A stretch of DNA of 33,462 nt, taken from IMG/VR virus record IMGVR_UViG_3300022918_000027, positions 1-33,462 of that record; one strand, 5' to 3'. A program made the translations under genes and the position numbers. This stretch comes from a virus. Under the pieces are notes generated by a model that did no database searches, was not told where the DNA came from, and saw only the letters and a list, made by a program, of their open reading frames with translations. This document shows, piece by piece, positions 14,512 through 22,652 of this stretch; the stretch's first letter is position 1, and each line of letters starts with the position of its first letter.

Positions 14512-14980
14512 GACTCTCACCCATACGCTGCCCTGGTTCCGCGGGTCGCTGCCGTCGCGCCGCGTCTACCCGCACGTGCACATTGCGCGGCGCCCTGACG
14601 TCATCACACGCGCCGAGGTCGTATCGGCCTACGTTCACCCCGACCCGATCGAGATAGCTCACGAGGTGCCCGGCAACGCCTTCGCGGCACACGCACGAGC
14701 GGCCGGCTTCGAGGTTGTCGCTACCGCCGCACGCGGGTACGACCTGCCCCGATGGAACGTCAACGCCCAAAGCTCGGGCGGCCCGCCCGTCGCCTACGAC
14801 CAATACGTCACCGGGCCGCTCGTCGACTCGCTCCTCGTGCGCGTGCACAAGGTCGGCGTGTTCGACGCGAAGGCGTACTACGTCGAGGGTCGCATCGCGA
14901 ACGCGTTCATCCGCGAACCTGGCGGATTGTGGCAACCTATCGGCATCACGGCACTGACGGCGAAAGTGAAGGAAAGCTAA
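14510..14980 (+). CDS. hypothetical protein, first gene of the rightward block
   Basis: This 156-aa protein starts at GTG inside the operator and promoter just upstream. It is soluble and rich in His/Tyr/Arg in the first third (SRRVYPHVHIARRPDVITRA), with later strand-rich segments (LVDSLLVRVHKVGVFDAKA). No family is recognised. It lies before the terminase genes and may be expressed under the RHH-linked operator, separately from the structural genes. Confidence 0.6.
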   Translation: MTLTHTLPWFRGSLPSRRVYPHVHIARRPDVITRAEVVSAYVHPDPIEIAHEVPGNAFAAHARAAGFEVVATAARGYDLPRWNVNAQSSGGPPVAYDQYVTGPLVDSLLVRVHKVGVFDAKAYYVEGRIANAFIREPGGLWQPIGITALTAKVKES

Positions 14981-15159
14981 TGAACCCCGTAGACCCGATA
15001 GACGCAGCGCTCGACTTACTTGAGCATTTGATAGAGAAGGTTGAGGAAGAATGGAACTTTTGCCGCTCAATCGAAGAGATGAGAGCACAGGGCGATGAAG
15101 ATGTCGCGCTGCTCGACCAGGCGCGCGCCGACCTCAAGAAATTGAGGATCGCGCGATGA
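14980..15159 (+). CDS. small helical protein (59 aa)
   Basis: The ATG at 14980 overlaps the previous stop (TAATG) and has AAGGAAAG upstream. The product is acidic and helical (ALDLLEHLIEKVEEEWNF, LLDQARADLKKLRI), probably a coiled coil. Its stop overlaps the next start (ATGA). Function unknown. Confidence 0.55.
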   Translation: MNPVDPIDAALDLLEHLIEKVEEEWNFCRSIEEMRAQGDEDVALLDQARADLKKLRIAR

Positions 15160-15653
15160 GCAAGCAAGCCCGTCGCAAGCGCGACAAGATGACCAACACC
15201 GAGATAGACCTCTGGCTGTACGAGCAGAAACTTCGCGGCCTCACCCTCGACCAACTACGCACCCTCGCCGCGCTACCCGTCGAGCTCGGCGGCATCGGCT
15301 TCGAGCGATCCATCTCGACGATATGGCTACGCCTCGAGAAGCGCCTCGCCGCACGCATCGCACTGCTCGGCGACAGCGTCGAGGCTGAGCGCCTCATCCG
15401 CATCGAGCGCCTTGAGCGCCAGTACTACGACCTGGCGAAAGACACGACGTCGCCTAGCTGGCAAGCCCGGCACTCGGCACACAAGGGACTCATCGCGATC
15501 ACCCTCGCACAGTCGAAGCTCATGGGCCTCGACGCGCCCATCAAGATCGCGTCGACAATCACCGTCGTCGACAATATGGACCTTGAGCTACAAGCGCTCA
15601 TCGACAACGCCAAGCGCGCCGATCGCAAAGCGGCCGGGGAGATTGAATCGTGA
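15156..15653 (+). CDS. terminase small subunit (candidate)
   Basis: This 165-aa protein has a basic N-terminus (MSKQARRKRDK), a helical DNA-binding-like region (NTEIDLWLYEQKLRGLTLDQ, a possible helix-turn-helix), a long helix (ERLIRIERLERQYYDLAK), then HKGLIAITLAQSKLMGLDAP. The last segment is typical of small terminase subunits, and the gene lies shortly before terL. It would recognise the packaging site and recruit TerL. Two tiny genes separate it from terL. Confidence 0.65.
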   Translation: MSKQARRKRDKMTNTEIDLWLYEQKLRGLTLDQLRTLAALPVELGGIGFERSISTIWLRLEKRLAARIALLGDSVEAERLIRIERLERQYYDLAKDTTSPSWQARHSAHKGLIAITLAQSKLMGLDAPIKIASTITVVDNMDLELQALIDNAKRADRKAAGEIES

Positions 15654-15898
15654 ACAAGCTAATCAACATTGGCACTCGGCAGATGACAGACTCCGGATTG
15701 ATCGATTGGGGAACGTCTTACAACGCAGAGTCGTTGCCCGTTGCGGCTGCCGAGGTAAACGCGGCTTTCATCGCTACTCACCCGCGCTTGACGATTCGTA
15801 CGGTCACGATGGCGGTCGCCGGTATTGGCATCCTGGTCGACACGCTTACGGACGGCTACCCCATAAGCGGTGACGGATTGGCCTACTGGCGTGACTGA
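15650..15898 (+). CDS. hypothetical small protein (82 aa)
   Basis: This 82-aa protein starts at GTG overlapping the small-terminase stop (GTGA). It has one mildly hydrophobic stretch (VTMAVAGIGILVDTLTDG) and no recognised motif. Function unknown. Confidence 0.5.
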   Translation: MNKLINIGTRQMTDSGLIDWGTSYNAESLPVAAAEVNAAFIATHPRLTIRTVTMAVAGIGILVDTLTDGYPISGDGLAYWRD

Positions 15899-16100
15899 CG
15901 AGTGCCGCATACCGCCGATCCTGCAAGAGCGTGACTGTCTCGCGACGGTGAGCGTGACAAGCAACGGCGAGGTCGTAGCTACGTTGAATTGCTGCCTCGT
16001 GTGGCCGCACCTCGATCAGCCGCACCGCGTCGAGTGGCCCATCGATGATGAGGACCGACTCTTGACGCAGCTAGAGCGTGACCTCTACCGCCCACTGTAA
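15891..16100 (+). CDS. hypothetical small protein (69 aa)
   Basis: The GTG at 15891 overlaps the previous stop (GTGACTGA) and gives 69 aa; a GTG at 15870 would add seven residues. It is a compact strand-rich protein (CLATVSVTSNGEVVATLNC) with several Cys. No family recognised. Its TAA stop falls in the -10-like box preceding terL. Confidence 0.45.
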   Translation: MTDECRIPPILQERDCLATVSVTSNGEVVATLNCCLVWPHLDQPHRVEWPIDDEDRLLTQLERDLYRPL

Positions 16101-16109
16101 GATCGCCGC
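16098..16109 (+). promoter_or_regulatory. possible leaderless promoter of terL
   Basis: TAAGAT (16098-16103) followed by CGCCGC and the GTG at 16110, with no ribosome site. The spacing matches the leaderless-type starts at 17891, 19589 and 22126. The -10 match is only 4 of 6, so this is the weakest member. Confidence 0.35.
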
Positions 16110-17672
16110 GTGACCCCCGACACACGGCTTGACGCGTACCTGCTCAAGCTCGCCAAGCGCATGCGCAAAGTCAAGCGCGCGCTTACTAAGACGGGGCGTC
16201 CCTTCGCCGAGGGTGAGCTCGACTCGCTCGTACGCCGCACCGTCACCGAGGCCGACCCGCTCGCCTTCGCGCTGATCTACCTCTTGCACCACCTCAAGAG
16301 CGGCCTCAACCACGACGGCGACGTCACCCTCTCCGACGTTCATTGGGCGTGGGTGAATCGCGCTAAGGGGTGGATGACAGCGCCGACCGAACCGTACGAG
16401 TCGCGACACGCCGAGGTCGGCCCGCGCGACGTCGGTAAGTCGACGTGGAACTTCTTGATCCTGCCGATGTGGGCAGCCGCGCACGGGCACGTGAAGTTCG
16501 CCGCCGCCTTCTCGTCGACGCCGACACAGGCTGAGAATCACCTCGCATCGTTCAAGGCTGAGCTCGACAACAACGTGCTCCTTCGCGCCGATTACGCCAC
16601 ACTCTGCGAGCCTCGTACCCGTGGGCGGGGTCAGGTCGCCGCTGACCGGGTCTCGCTCTATCACGCCAAGAGTGGCTTCGTGTTCGCCGCGGCCGGCATG
16701 GACTCGTCGAACCTCGGTATGAAAGTCGGCGCGTTGCGACCCGACCTCATCGTCCTCGACGACATCGAGCCACACGAGGGGCAGTACTCGGCGGCCCTCG
16801 CACGCAAGCGACTCGGCACCCTCCTCGACGCGATCCTCCCGCTGAACATCTACGCCCGCGTCGTGCTCGTCGGTACTGTCACGCTCGAGGGATCCATCGT
16901 TCACCAACTCGTCAAGAGCGCGAAAGGCGAGCAGCTTAGCGACGACGAATCATGGATCGCCGAGCAGCGTTTTATCGCCCACCACTACCCCGCGATCATC
17001 GAGAACGACGACGGGACCAGGCGAAGCGTATGGCCTAGCAAGTGGTCGCTCGCGTTCCTCGAGTCGATCGAAGGCACGCGCACCTACGCGAAGAACTACG
17101 CCAACGACCCGCTCGGTGCCGACGGCGACTATTGGACGCCTGACCTGTTCCTGCACGGCGACCTTCCCGGCGTGTCGCGTCGCGTCATCTCGATCGACCC
17201 GAACGTCACGCAGAAAGCGACGAGCGACTACACGGGTATCGGCGTCGTCGGCTGGGCGCCGAGCACCAACCGTTGCCGGGTTGACTTCGCGACTCAGGTC
17301 AAGATGCAACCCGACAAGCTCCGCGACCACGTGCTACTACTCATCGCCGAGTACCGCGTTGGGCTGCTCATCATCGAGGTCAACCAGGGCGGTGACTTGT
17401 GGCTCAAGGTGTTCCACGACATGCCGATACGCGTGAAGGTCATTCACCAATCCGAGCCGAAAGAGGTGCGCGCCGCCGACGTGCTGCACCACTACGAGCT
17501 CAAGAAGGTCGTGCACGCGAAAGGTCTCGGGATTCTCGAGGGGCAAATGGTCGCGTTCCCGAACGCACCGCACGACGACATGGTCGACGCGGTCGGCACG
17601 GCGGTGCGCTTCTTCCTCTCACGCAAACGCAAACAGAGAACCGGCGCGGAACGACAGACGTATATCTCATGA
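16110..17672 (+). CDS. terL: terminase large subunit (ATPase-nuclease)
   Basis: This 520-aa protein is the DNA-packaging motor. The ATPase domain has Walker A GPRDVGKST (104-112) and Walker B LIVLDDIE (213-220). The nuclease domain has SIDPNVT (D363), LIIEVNQGG (E423) and HDDMVDAVG (D489/D490, D493), the usual three acidic clusters. The length is normal. It acts with the portal and small terminase at the head vertex. The GTG start follows a -10-like box rather than a ribosome site. Confidence 0.95.
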   Translation: MTPDTRLDAYLLKLAKRMRKVKRALTKTGRPFAEGELDSLVRRTVTEADPLAFALIYLLHHLKSGLNHDGDVTLSDVHWAWVNRAKGWMTAPTEPYESRHAEVGPRDVGKSTWNFLILPMWAAAHGHVKFAAAFSSTPTQAENHLASFKAELDNNVLLRADYATLCEPRTRGRGQVAADRVSLYHAKSGFVFAAAGMDSSNLGMKVGALRPDLIVLDDIEPHEGQYSAALARKRLGTLLDAILPLNIYARVVLVGTVTLEGSIVHQLVKSAKGEQLSDDESWIAEQRFIAHHYPAIIENDDGTRRSVWPSKWSLAFLESIEGTRTYAKNYANDPLGADGDYWTPDLFLHGDLPGVSRRVISIDPNVTQKATSDYTGIGVVGWAPSTNRCRVDFATQVKMQPDKLRDHVLLLIAEYRVGLLIIEVNQGGDLWLKVFHDMPIRVKVIHQSEPKEVRAADVLHHYELKKVVHAKGLGILEGQMVAFPNAPHDDMVDAVGTAVRFFLSRKRKQRTGAERQTYIS

Positions 17673-17673
17673 G

Positions 17674-17702
17674 TTGACGGAACGTCGACGAGTCGTTATG
17701 TT
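17674..17702 (+). promoter_or_regulatory. sigma70-type promoter downstream of terL
   Basis: TTGACG (17674-17679), a 17-nt spacer, then TATGTT (17697-17702) form a good promoter match. Transcription would start around 17708-17710, immediately before the predicted hairpin-forming sequence. Confidence 0.5.
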
Positions 17703-17704
17703 TG

Positions 17705-17793
17705 AGGCACCCCTTGGCGGGGGCTGCTGTCGGTATCTGGCTAATCACCTAATGGCGCGGCGAAGGACGACAACGCATTAGGTCTTGGTGCCT
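17705..17793 (+). ncRNA. structured RNA candidate between terL and the SGNH gene
   Basis: The arms AGGCACC (17705-17711) and GGTGCCT (17787-17793) can close a domain of about 89 nt. Inside it ACCTAATG (17747-17754) pairs with CATTAGGT (17776-17783), and CCCC/GGGG form a competing hairpin near 17710-17723. A sigma70-type promoter ends just before it. It could be a small RNA, an mRNA leader structure or a DNA site such as a packaging element. It is not a tRNA: no T-arm or anticodon arm can be drawn. Confidence 0.35.
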
Positions 17794-17874
17794 GAGACAA
17801 GCCGGGTGTCGTCGCTGGTTGCAGTCTAAGAACGAGGCGTCGCTACACGCCTACCCCGTCAAGGGCCACCCGTC

Positions 17875-17890
17875 TGGTATCCTCGCCGTC
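17875..17890 (+). promoter_or_regulatory. extended -10 (leaderless) promoter of the SGNH gene
   Basis: GTCTGGTATCCTCGC is followed by CGTC and the ATG. Almost the same sequence precedes the portal gene (19571-19588). TG-G-TATCCT is an extended -10, and no ribosome site is present. Confidence 0.5.
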
Positions 17891-19540
17891 ATGGCGACCA
17901 CTGTGAACGTAACCCTCACCATTGCACCGGCGACGGTTGTCACGGTTGGAATCGATGAGTATTACGACCTGCTCCGACAGAACCTCATCTACTCCGTGGT
18001 CGGCGGCGGCCCGGTAGACCGCCCCGACTTTAGCGACGAGCAGTACGCCGAACTTGAGGATCCGGCCGGGCTATTCGGTAAACACCTCGGCAAGAGTCTT
18101 GGCAGCGATGGAACGCTTGGGCTCAAAACGTCCCTTGATTCCAACTACGGTACGCATCCCGTAGGTATGGACTTTGTCGACGGAACGCCGAACACACGGC
18201 GCTCTACGCTAGTGCTCAGCGCACCGAACACGACTGTGGCATCGGGCAGCGCGATCGACTACGCCCAGCGGGTCCAGGTGCTACTGCCCGTCAAGACGAC
18301 GCGCTGGCGCTTCCGCATTGCTAACCGAAATATTCTCGCTGGCACAAGCCTCACCTCCGCGCTTGTGTGCACTGACATGTATCTCGGCGCACCCGCTGCA
18401 TCGGCAACCTATGTAGCGGGGGGTCGGTGGAGCGGGTCATTCGTTTCCGCCCCTGCCAAAGTTCTTTCTGGCTTCTCCGTCCCGACCGATGGCTCTGATT
18501 ACGTATCTCCGTGGGTGACAGATTCGAGCAAGCAATTCCAGCCCTATGAGGCCGCGATGCTGTCCTACGGCCTCACGGCCGCAACAGGCGGAACTGGGTA
18601 CGCGCGCGGTGCATCTGAACAATGGGCGTTCAAGGTCGGTGGATCTGCCGAGTTCGCCTCCACCACTCTCGCCGCTGCAACCGTTGGTCGCTCGGGCAAC
18701 TGGGGCGACGTGCGGATCGAGTACGAATACACCGAAGACGTGCCGATCGTCGCTGTCGTAGGAACGTCACTCGACTGGGGTTACGGCGATGGCGACATGA
18801 CCACGCTGCAAAATGGCTGCCTGGCTCACGAAGCTTGGCCGGTCGCGGCCGGATTGCAGGGGCGGTTTGTCGCGATCAACCTCGCGATTCCTTCGGCGGT
18901 CGCCGCCAACTTCGGGGCTGCAAACCTGTCGAGCTTTACTCGCGTGGATTGGGCAACGACCGTTCCCGATGTCGCTGTCGTAGCTGGGTTTACAAACGAT
19001 GTTGGCGCGTCCCGCTTCTCGACCATGACCGCGATTCTGACGACCGTCGCTGTGCTCAAGTCCCTCGGAGTGAAGCGCATCGTGCTCGCGACACTCCCGC
19101 CTCGAGGGGACATCATCACCGGGACTGTTGGTTCACTTGCGGCCGCAGCGTCCTCGGGTGCCACTTCAGTTTCGTCAACTATCTCAGTGGCCAGTGGCCA
19201 GGGCTTCCAGATTGGCACTGGTCGCACGCAGCAAGTAGTGGCGACAACGGGTGCCCCGACCGGATCAGGACCATACACGATACCCGTACCGGCGCTATCG
19301 GCAGCACACGCCAGCGGCGAAGTTGTTTACAGCGGATCAGAACTAAACCGCCGCCAGATCAACGACTTCATCCGGCAAGTGCCACAGGGGGTGCATCGAG
19401 TTCTCGACTTCGATCGTGAGCTTGCCGCTACTCCCGGCGCAAGCGTGATGGACCCTAATTACGCGAGCGCCGACACGCTGCACATTCTCCGAGCCGGGGC
19501 TCAAAAGCAAGCGGATATAGCTGCCGCGCTCGGTCGGTAA
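17891..19540 (+). CDS. SGNH-hydrolase structural protein
   Basis: The ATG at 17891 gives 549 aa. Residues 1-285 look like beta-rich virion protein. An SGNH/GDSL esterase domain follows: block I VVGTSLDWG (S293), block III AGFTNDVG (N369, D370) and block V ADTLH (D528, H531). Residues about 410-482 are an inserted beta module (GATSVSSTISVASG, then SAAHASGEVVY) seen in many phage surface proteins. The enzyme probably de-esterifies host surface glycans. Its place between terL and portal, away from the tail genes, is unusual. Confidence 0.75.
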   Translation: MATTVNVTLTIAPATVVTVGIDEYYDLLRQNLIYSVVGGGPVDRPDFSDEQYAELEDPAGLFGKHLGKSLGSDGTLGLKTSLDSNYGTHPVGMDFVDGTPNTRRSTLVLSAPNTTVASGSAIDYAQRVQVLLPVKTTRWRFRIANRNILAGTSLTSALVCTDMYLGAPAASATYVAGGRWSGSFVSAPAKVLSGFSVPTDGSDYVSPWVTDSSKQFQPYEAAMLSYGLTAATGGTGYARGASEQWAFKVGGSAEFASTTLAAATVGRSGNWGDVRIEYEYTEDVPIVAVVGTSLDWGYGDGDMTTLQNGCLAHEAWPVAAGLQGRFVAINLAIPSAVAANFGAANLSSFTRVDWATTVPDVAVVAGFTNDVGASRFSTMTAILTTVAVLKSLGVKRIVLATLPPRGDIITGTVGSLAAAASSGATSVSSTISVASGQGFQIGTGRTQQVVATTGAPTGSGPYTIPVPALSAAHASGEVVYSGSELNRRQINDFIRQVPQGVHRVLDFDRELAATPGASVMDPNYASADTLHILRAGAQKQADIAAALGR

Positions 19541-19572
19541 CTCGCGTCGCTAATTGCGTCGCGGCTGGCGTC

Positions 19573-19588
19573 TGGTATCCTCGCGCTC
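19573..19588 (+). promoter_or_regulatory. extended -10 (leaderless) promoter of the portal gene
   Basis: TGG-TATCCT (19573-19581) and CGCGCTC precede the ATG at 19589, with TTGCGT about 16 nt upstream of the -10 as a weak -35. No ribosome site is seen. The sequence is a near copy of that before the SGNH gene. Confidence 0.5.
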
Positions 19589-21202
19589 ATGGCGAACCGA
19601 CCCGACGAACTCCCGCAAATCCTCGACGACCTCGCCGCGGGGTGCAAGGTGATCGACGACCGGCACGCCGACTACGTCAAGGCGAAGGCGTACAAAGAGG
19701 GCGACGTCAAGGAGATGACCGGCACGAACCGGCTCATCCGCAAGGTGCTCACCATGACCGCCGAGTCGCACAAGCTCGCCTTCGCGGGCATCCCGGTCAC
19801 GGCGTTGTTCGACAAGATCAACCTGTCCGGCATCACGACCGACAACGAGGCCGCGACCAAGGCCATCGCCGACGCGTTCGAACGTGACGACCTCGAGGAT
19901 GAGGCCGACGACTACCAGGTGAAAGCCGGTATGTTCGGCGACTACTACCTCATTATCGACCCGCTCGAGCAAGACGAGAGCGGCAAGGCTACCGACCTCA
20001 CAACCGTCGGCGCGTCGCCCCTCTCGTCGGCAATGGTATACTCGAAGAAGGACAACCGCACCGCTCGCTTCGGGGTACGCCGCTGGAAAGCTGGCACCGC
20101 CGCGGCGCCCGAGTACAAGGCGCTCGTGTACTACGACGACTGCACGGTTGCTCTGACCTCGGCCACCGAGAAGCCCGAGATGTTCGAGCCCGACTACGAG
20201 TACGACGAGAACGGTGTCGCGGTCGAGAACTCGCACATCGTTCCCCACCTCGGCGGCCACAAGCTGCTCGTGCACTTTGCCGTCGACGACAAGCCGTACG
20301 GCCGCCCCGTGCACATCAACGCGTACGGCCCACAAGACGCGATCAACAAGAAGCATGCGACCTCCCTGGCGAACGACGAGCGCATCGGTTGGCCGTCGCG
20401 CTACGCCATCGCCGACCCGAAGGCATCCGTTGAGGATGACGACTTGGGCGAGGACTTCGGCGACGACGGTCTCCCCGTCGACACCGACCACCCGGTTACC
20501 GGAACGGGTGCCGACGGACAGAGCAACGTGACCGGCGACCGCTCACGTTCCCTCGCCGACGAGCCTGGCGCGATTACGAAACTGTTCGGCGTGACAAGTG
20601 TCGGCACCTTCGCCGCCGCATCGAACGACGGCTTTATCGCCGGCCTCGACTGGGAGGTGCGCGCAATGGCGACCCTCACCGGCACACCGATCGCCGAGTT
20701 CGACGAGAGCGCCAACCCGCCGAGCGGTGTCGCCCGGCGCCTCGCGAACACGCGCATCAACAACCACGCGAAGAAGGTCATTCGCTCACTGTCCCGCTCG
20801 TGGCGCACGTGGGGCGAAACGGTCCTCGCCGTGCAGGGGATCCCGGCCGCCAAGGTCGTCGTCGCGTACGAACCCGTGCAGACCGAGACCGACTCCGAGG
20901 GTCTCGCCCTCGTGACGGCCAAGGTCAAGGCGGGCGTGCCGATCGCGCGTGCACTCGTCGAGGCTGGCTATCCCGAGGCCGACGTCAGTGAATGGTGGCC
21001 TGACGAGAGCGCGTTGCTTCCACCCGACCTCTGGCCACCGTTCGCCGAAGCCGTTGCGAAGCTCACGACAGCGAGCGCTCTCGGCGCGCCGGTCAACCTC
21101 GCCGACCTGTTCGGTGCGTATATGTCGGGCATCACTCGTGAACCCGCACCGACACCCGCGCCCGTCCCGGCGCCTGTCGTCGAACCGCCCGTAGCCGAGT
21201 AG
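19589..21202 (+). CDS. portal protein (SPP1-like)
   Basis: This 537-aa protein matches phage portals in size and position after terL. Recognisable parts are the N-terminal LAFAGIPVTALFDKINLSG, GMFGDYYLIIDP, KLLVHFAVD, and PYGRPVHINAYGPQDAINKK with a long helix, then a Pro-rich tail (APTPAPVPAPVVEP). It forms the dodecameric ring at the packaging vertex and contacts TerL and the connectors. It is followed by the MuF-like gene after 4 nt. Confidence 0.85.
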   Translation: MANRPDELPQILDDLAAGCKVIDDRHADYVKAKAYKEGDVKEMTGTNRLIRKVLTMTAESHKLAFAGIPVTALFDKINLSGITTDNEAATKAIADAFERDDLEDEADDYQVKAGMFGDYYLIIDPLEQDESGKATDLTTVGASPLSSAMVYSKKDNRTARFGVRRWKAGTAAAPEYKALVYYDDCTVALTSATEKPEMFEPDYEYDENGVAVENSHIVPHLGGHKLLVHFAVDDKPYGRPVHINAYGPQDAINKKHATSLANDERIGWPSRYAIADPKASVEDDDLGEDFGDDGLPVDTDHPVTGTGADGQSNVTGDRSRSLADEPGAITKLFGVTSVGTFAAASNDGFIAGLDWEVRAMATLTGTPIAEFDESANPPSGVARRLANTRINNHAKKVIRSLSRSWRTWGETVLAVQGIPAAKVVVAYEPVQTETDSEGLALVTAKVKAGVPIARALVEAGYPEADVSEWWPDESALLPPDLWPPFAEAVAKLTTASALGAPVNLADLFGAYMSGITREPAPTPAPVPAPVVEPPVAE

Positions 21203-21206
21203 CCCG

Positions 21207-22112
21207 ATGGCTGGCACCGCGACAGCCACACAACGCGAGCTCCTCGCTCTTGAGGCAAAGGTGCTCGCATCCGCTGGCGACGGGTGGCTCAACTCGATCG
21301 ACGAAATTCGCCGCGACCTCGCCAACGAGGACGTCGACACGCGTAAGCAAGTCCTCGCGCTCATCGCCCCGAAGATTGAAGCGGGTGCCAAGCTCGCCGT
21401 CGCCGACGCGTTCAACATCGGGCGCGCCTCGGCACTGAGCATCATCAAAGGGCAGCGCGTCGGCGACAAGATCCTCAAGGCCGCGAACTCGAAGGCGGCG
21501 AAAGCCGGGCCGAGCGCCCGTGCCGTCGGCACCCTCGACGGACTCGACGCACGCAACGCCGAAGCTCTCGACCTGGCACGTAAACTTCTCGCGGCCGGCG
21601 CTGAACTTGACGCGGTATGCACACCACTATTCGCCGCCGCGAACTCAACGCGCGCATCGGTAACGTCATCGATCAACATGAGCGGCAACGACGCGACAAC
21701 GCTTGTCGCCGACGCTGCCGACTTGCCGACCGTATGGGTAGCCGAGACCGATGCGTGCGTCGAGTGCCTCGCCTACTCGGGTCTCGCTGCCGATCCCGGC
21801 GACCTGTTCCCCGGTGGACTCAGCTACGACAAGAGCTATAACGACGAGGATCTAGAAGCGCCACCGTTGCACCCTAACTGCCGCTGCACGGTCGAGCCTC
21901 TCGGTGATCCGTCGTACGCCGAGGCGCTGCGTCGTGAAGCTGACCGCTCGGTGTTGCGCGGTTTCAGCCTTGAGAGCGAAGGCATGGCGACGCGGATTCG
22001 TGCTGCCAAGAAGCTCATCGAGGGCGGCGTCGACGCGCCCAAGAGCGTTATCGACTACGCGAAGAAGTCAGTGAAAAAGGGCGAGTTCGCGACTCGTGGC
22101 CGACCCTCGTGA
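21207..22112 (+). CDS. MuF-like head morphogenesis protein
   Basis: This 301-aa protein lies directly after the portal gene. The C-terminal half has VWVAETDACVECLAYSGL, DPGDLFPGG and PPLHPNCRCTVEPLG, the signature of the MuF / minor capsid family with its Cys/His cluster. Such proteins are packaged in the head and help assembly or are injected with DNA. The last residues are basic. Its TGA stop forms the TG of the next gene's extended -10. Confidence 0.8.
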   Translation: MAGTATATQRELLALEAKVLASAGDGWLNSIDEIRRDLANEDVDTRKQVLALIAPKIEAGAKLAVADAFNIGRASALSIIKGQRVGDKILKAANSKAAKAGPSARAVGTLDGLDARNAEALDLARKLLAAGAELDAVCTPLFAAANSTRASVTSSINMSGNDATTLVADAADLPTVWVAETDACVECLAYSGLAADPGDLFPGGLSYDKSYNDEDLEAPPLHPNCRCTVEPLGDPSYAEALRREADRSVLRGFSLESEGMATRIRAAKKLIEGGVDAPKSVIDYAKKSVKKGEFATRGRPS

Positions 22113-22125
22113 TATTCTCCCGCGT
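22110..22125 (+). promoter_or_regulatory. extended -10 (leaderless) promoter of the M15 peptidase gene
   Basis: TGA-TATTCT (22110-22118) then CCCGCGT and ATG at 22126. TATTCT matches 5 of 6 and the TG extension is in the right place. No ribosome site precedes the ATG. Confidence 0.55.
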
Positions 22126-22620
22126 ATGACTCTCGTTACCTTTCAGACCGTAGAGCTCGACCCCGACCTCGCCCGTGAACTCAAGCGCCTGACTATCCGT
22201 CTTGCCGCTCGCGGTATTCGACTCCGCCCAGTGGACAGCAACTCTGGCGCTCGCACCATTGCCACGATTCGTGATATGCGAACACACCCCGCGAAGTACA
22301 GAATCACGGCTGCCGCGGCAGCGGGGCTGAGTGATGACTCCCCCCATCGGTACGGTCTTGCGTGCGACCTCTCTATCGTTGAGGTTAATTCTCGATTCAA
22401 CGACATCGATGCAACCTGGAGAAAGCGGATAGGGGCGAATACTTCCGCTATCTACGATTACGCCGAGCACGTTGCTAGCCACTACGGGTTGAACGTCGAT
22501 CGCCCGCTTTACCCGGCCCGCGCTGGCGAGCGCAATCACTTTGTCCTCGACTCGCGCGTCGGCATCAAGCCGCTCAGCGCCAGCGAGCTCGTACAGTATC
22601 GCCGAGCGCTCAAGCTGTAA
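22126..22620 (+). CDS. M15-type zinc peptidase, candidate endolysin
   Basis: The ATG at 22126 is favoured over an in-frame GTG at 22096 because a good leaderless promoter ends just before it; the product is 164 aa. SPHRYGLACDLSI gives the M15 zinc motif H-x6-D (H74, D81), and GERNHFVLD supplies a catalytic Glu (E135) and third zinc ligand (H138). This is the layout of VanY/endolysin-type L,D- or D,D-peptidases that cut peptidoglycan cross-links. It has no cell-wall-binding domain or signal peptide. Its position among head genes is unusual for a lysin. Confidence 0.7.
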   Translation: MTLVTFQTVELDPDLARELKRLTIRLAARGIRLRPVDSNSGARTIATIRDMRTHPAKYRITAAAAAGLSDDSPHRYGLACDLSIVEVNSRFNDIDATWRKRIGANTSAIYDYAEHVASHYGLNVDRPLYPARAGERNHFVLDSRVGIKPLSASELVQYRRALKL

Positions 22621-22652
22621 CACCCTCACCCCGATAACCGAAAGGCACCACC

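Larger units (their letters stand above)
17673..17890 (+). promoter_or_regulatory. 218-bp gap: promoter, RNA candidate and leaderless start signal
   Basis: Besides the promoter and hairpin region, this gap ends in the extended -10 TGG-TATCCT (17875-17883) that lies 7 nt before the ATG at 17891. It also has a small GGCGT-cgctac-ACGCC hairpin near 17837-17852. I see no gene in the gap. Confidence 0.4.

Noticed and set aside
14264-15088. 274-aa - strand ORF across the control region and first rightward genes
   Set aside because: It has no recognisable domain and runs through the inverted repeats and antisense to better-supported genes.
16071-16907. 278-aa - strand ORF opposite terL
   Set aside because: It is a shadow frame in GC-rich coding DNA; the + strand encodes clear terminase motifs.
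17705-17793. tRNA-like element (7-bp closing stem, about 89 nt)
   Set aside because: No T-loop TTCRA motif, no D-loop GG and no anticodon arm can be placed; it remains a structured RNA candidate only.
19550-20491. 313-aa - strand ORF opposite portal
   Set aside because: It is a shadow of the portal gene; the + strand protein has recognisable motifs and a promoter.
22096-22620. M15 peptidase starting at GTG 22096
   Set aside because: This start lies inside the previous gene without a ribosome site, whereas ATG 22126 is exactly positioned after an extended -10 box.
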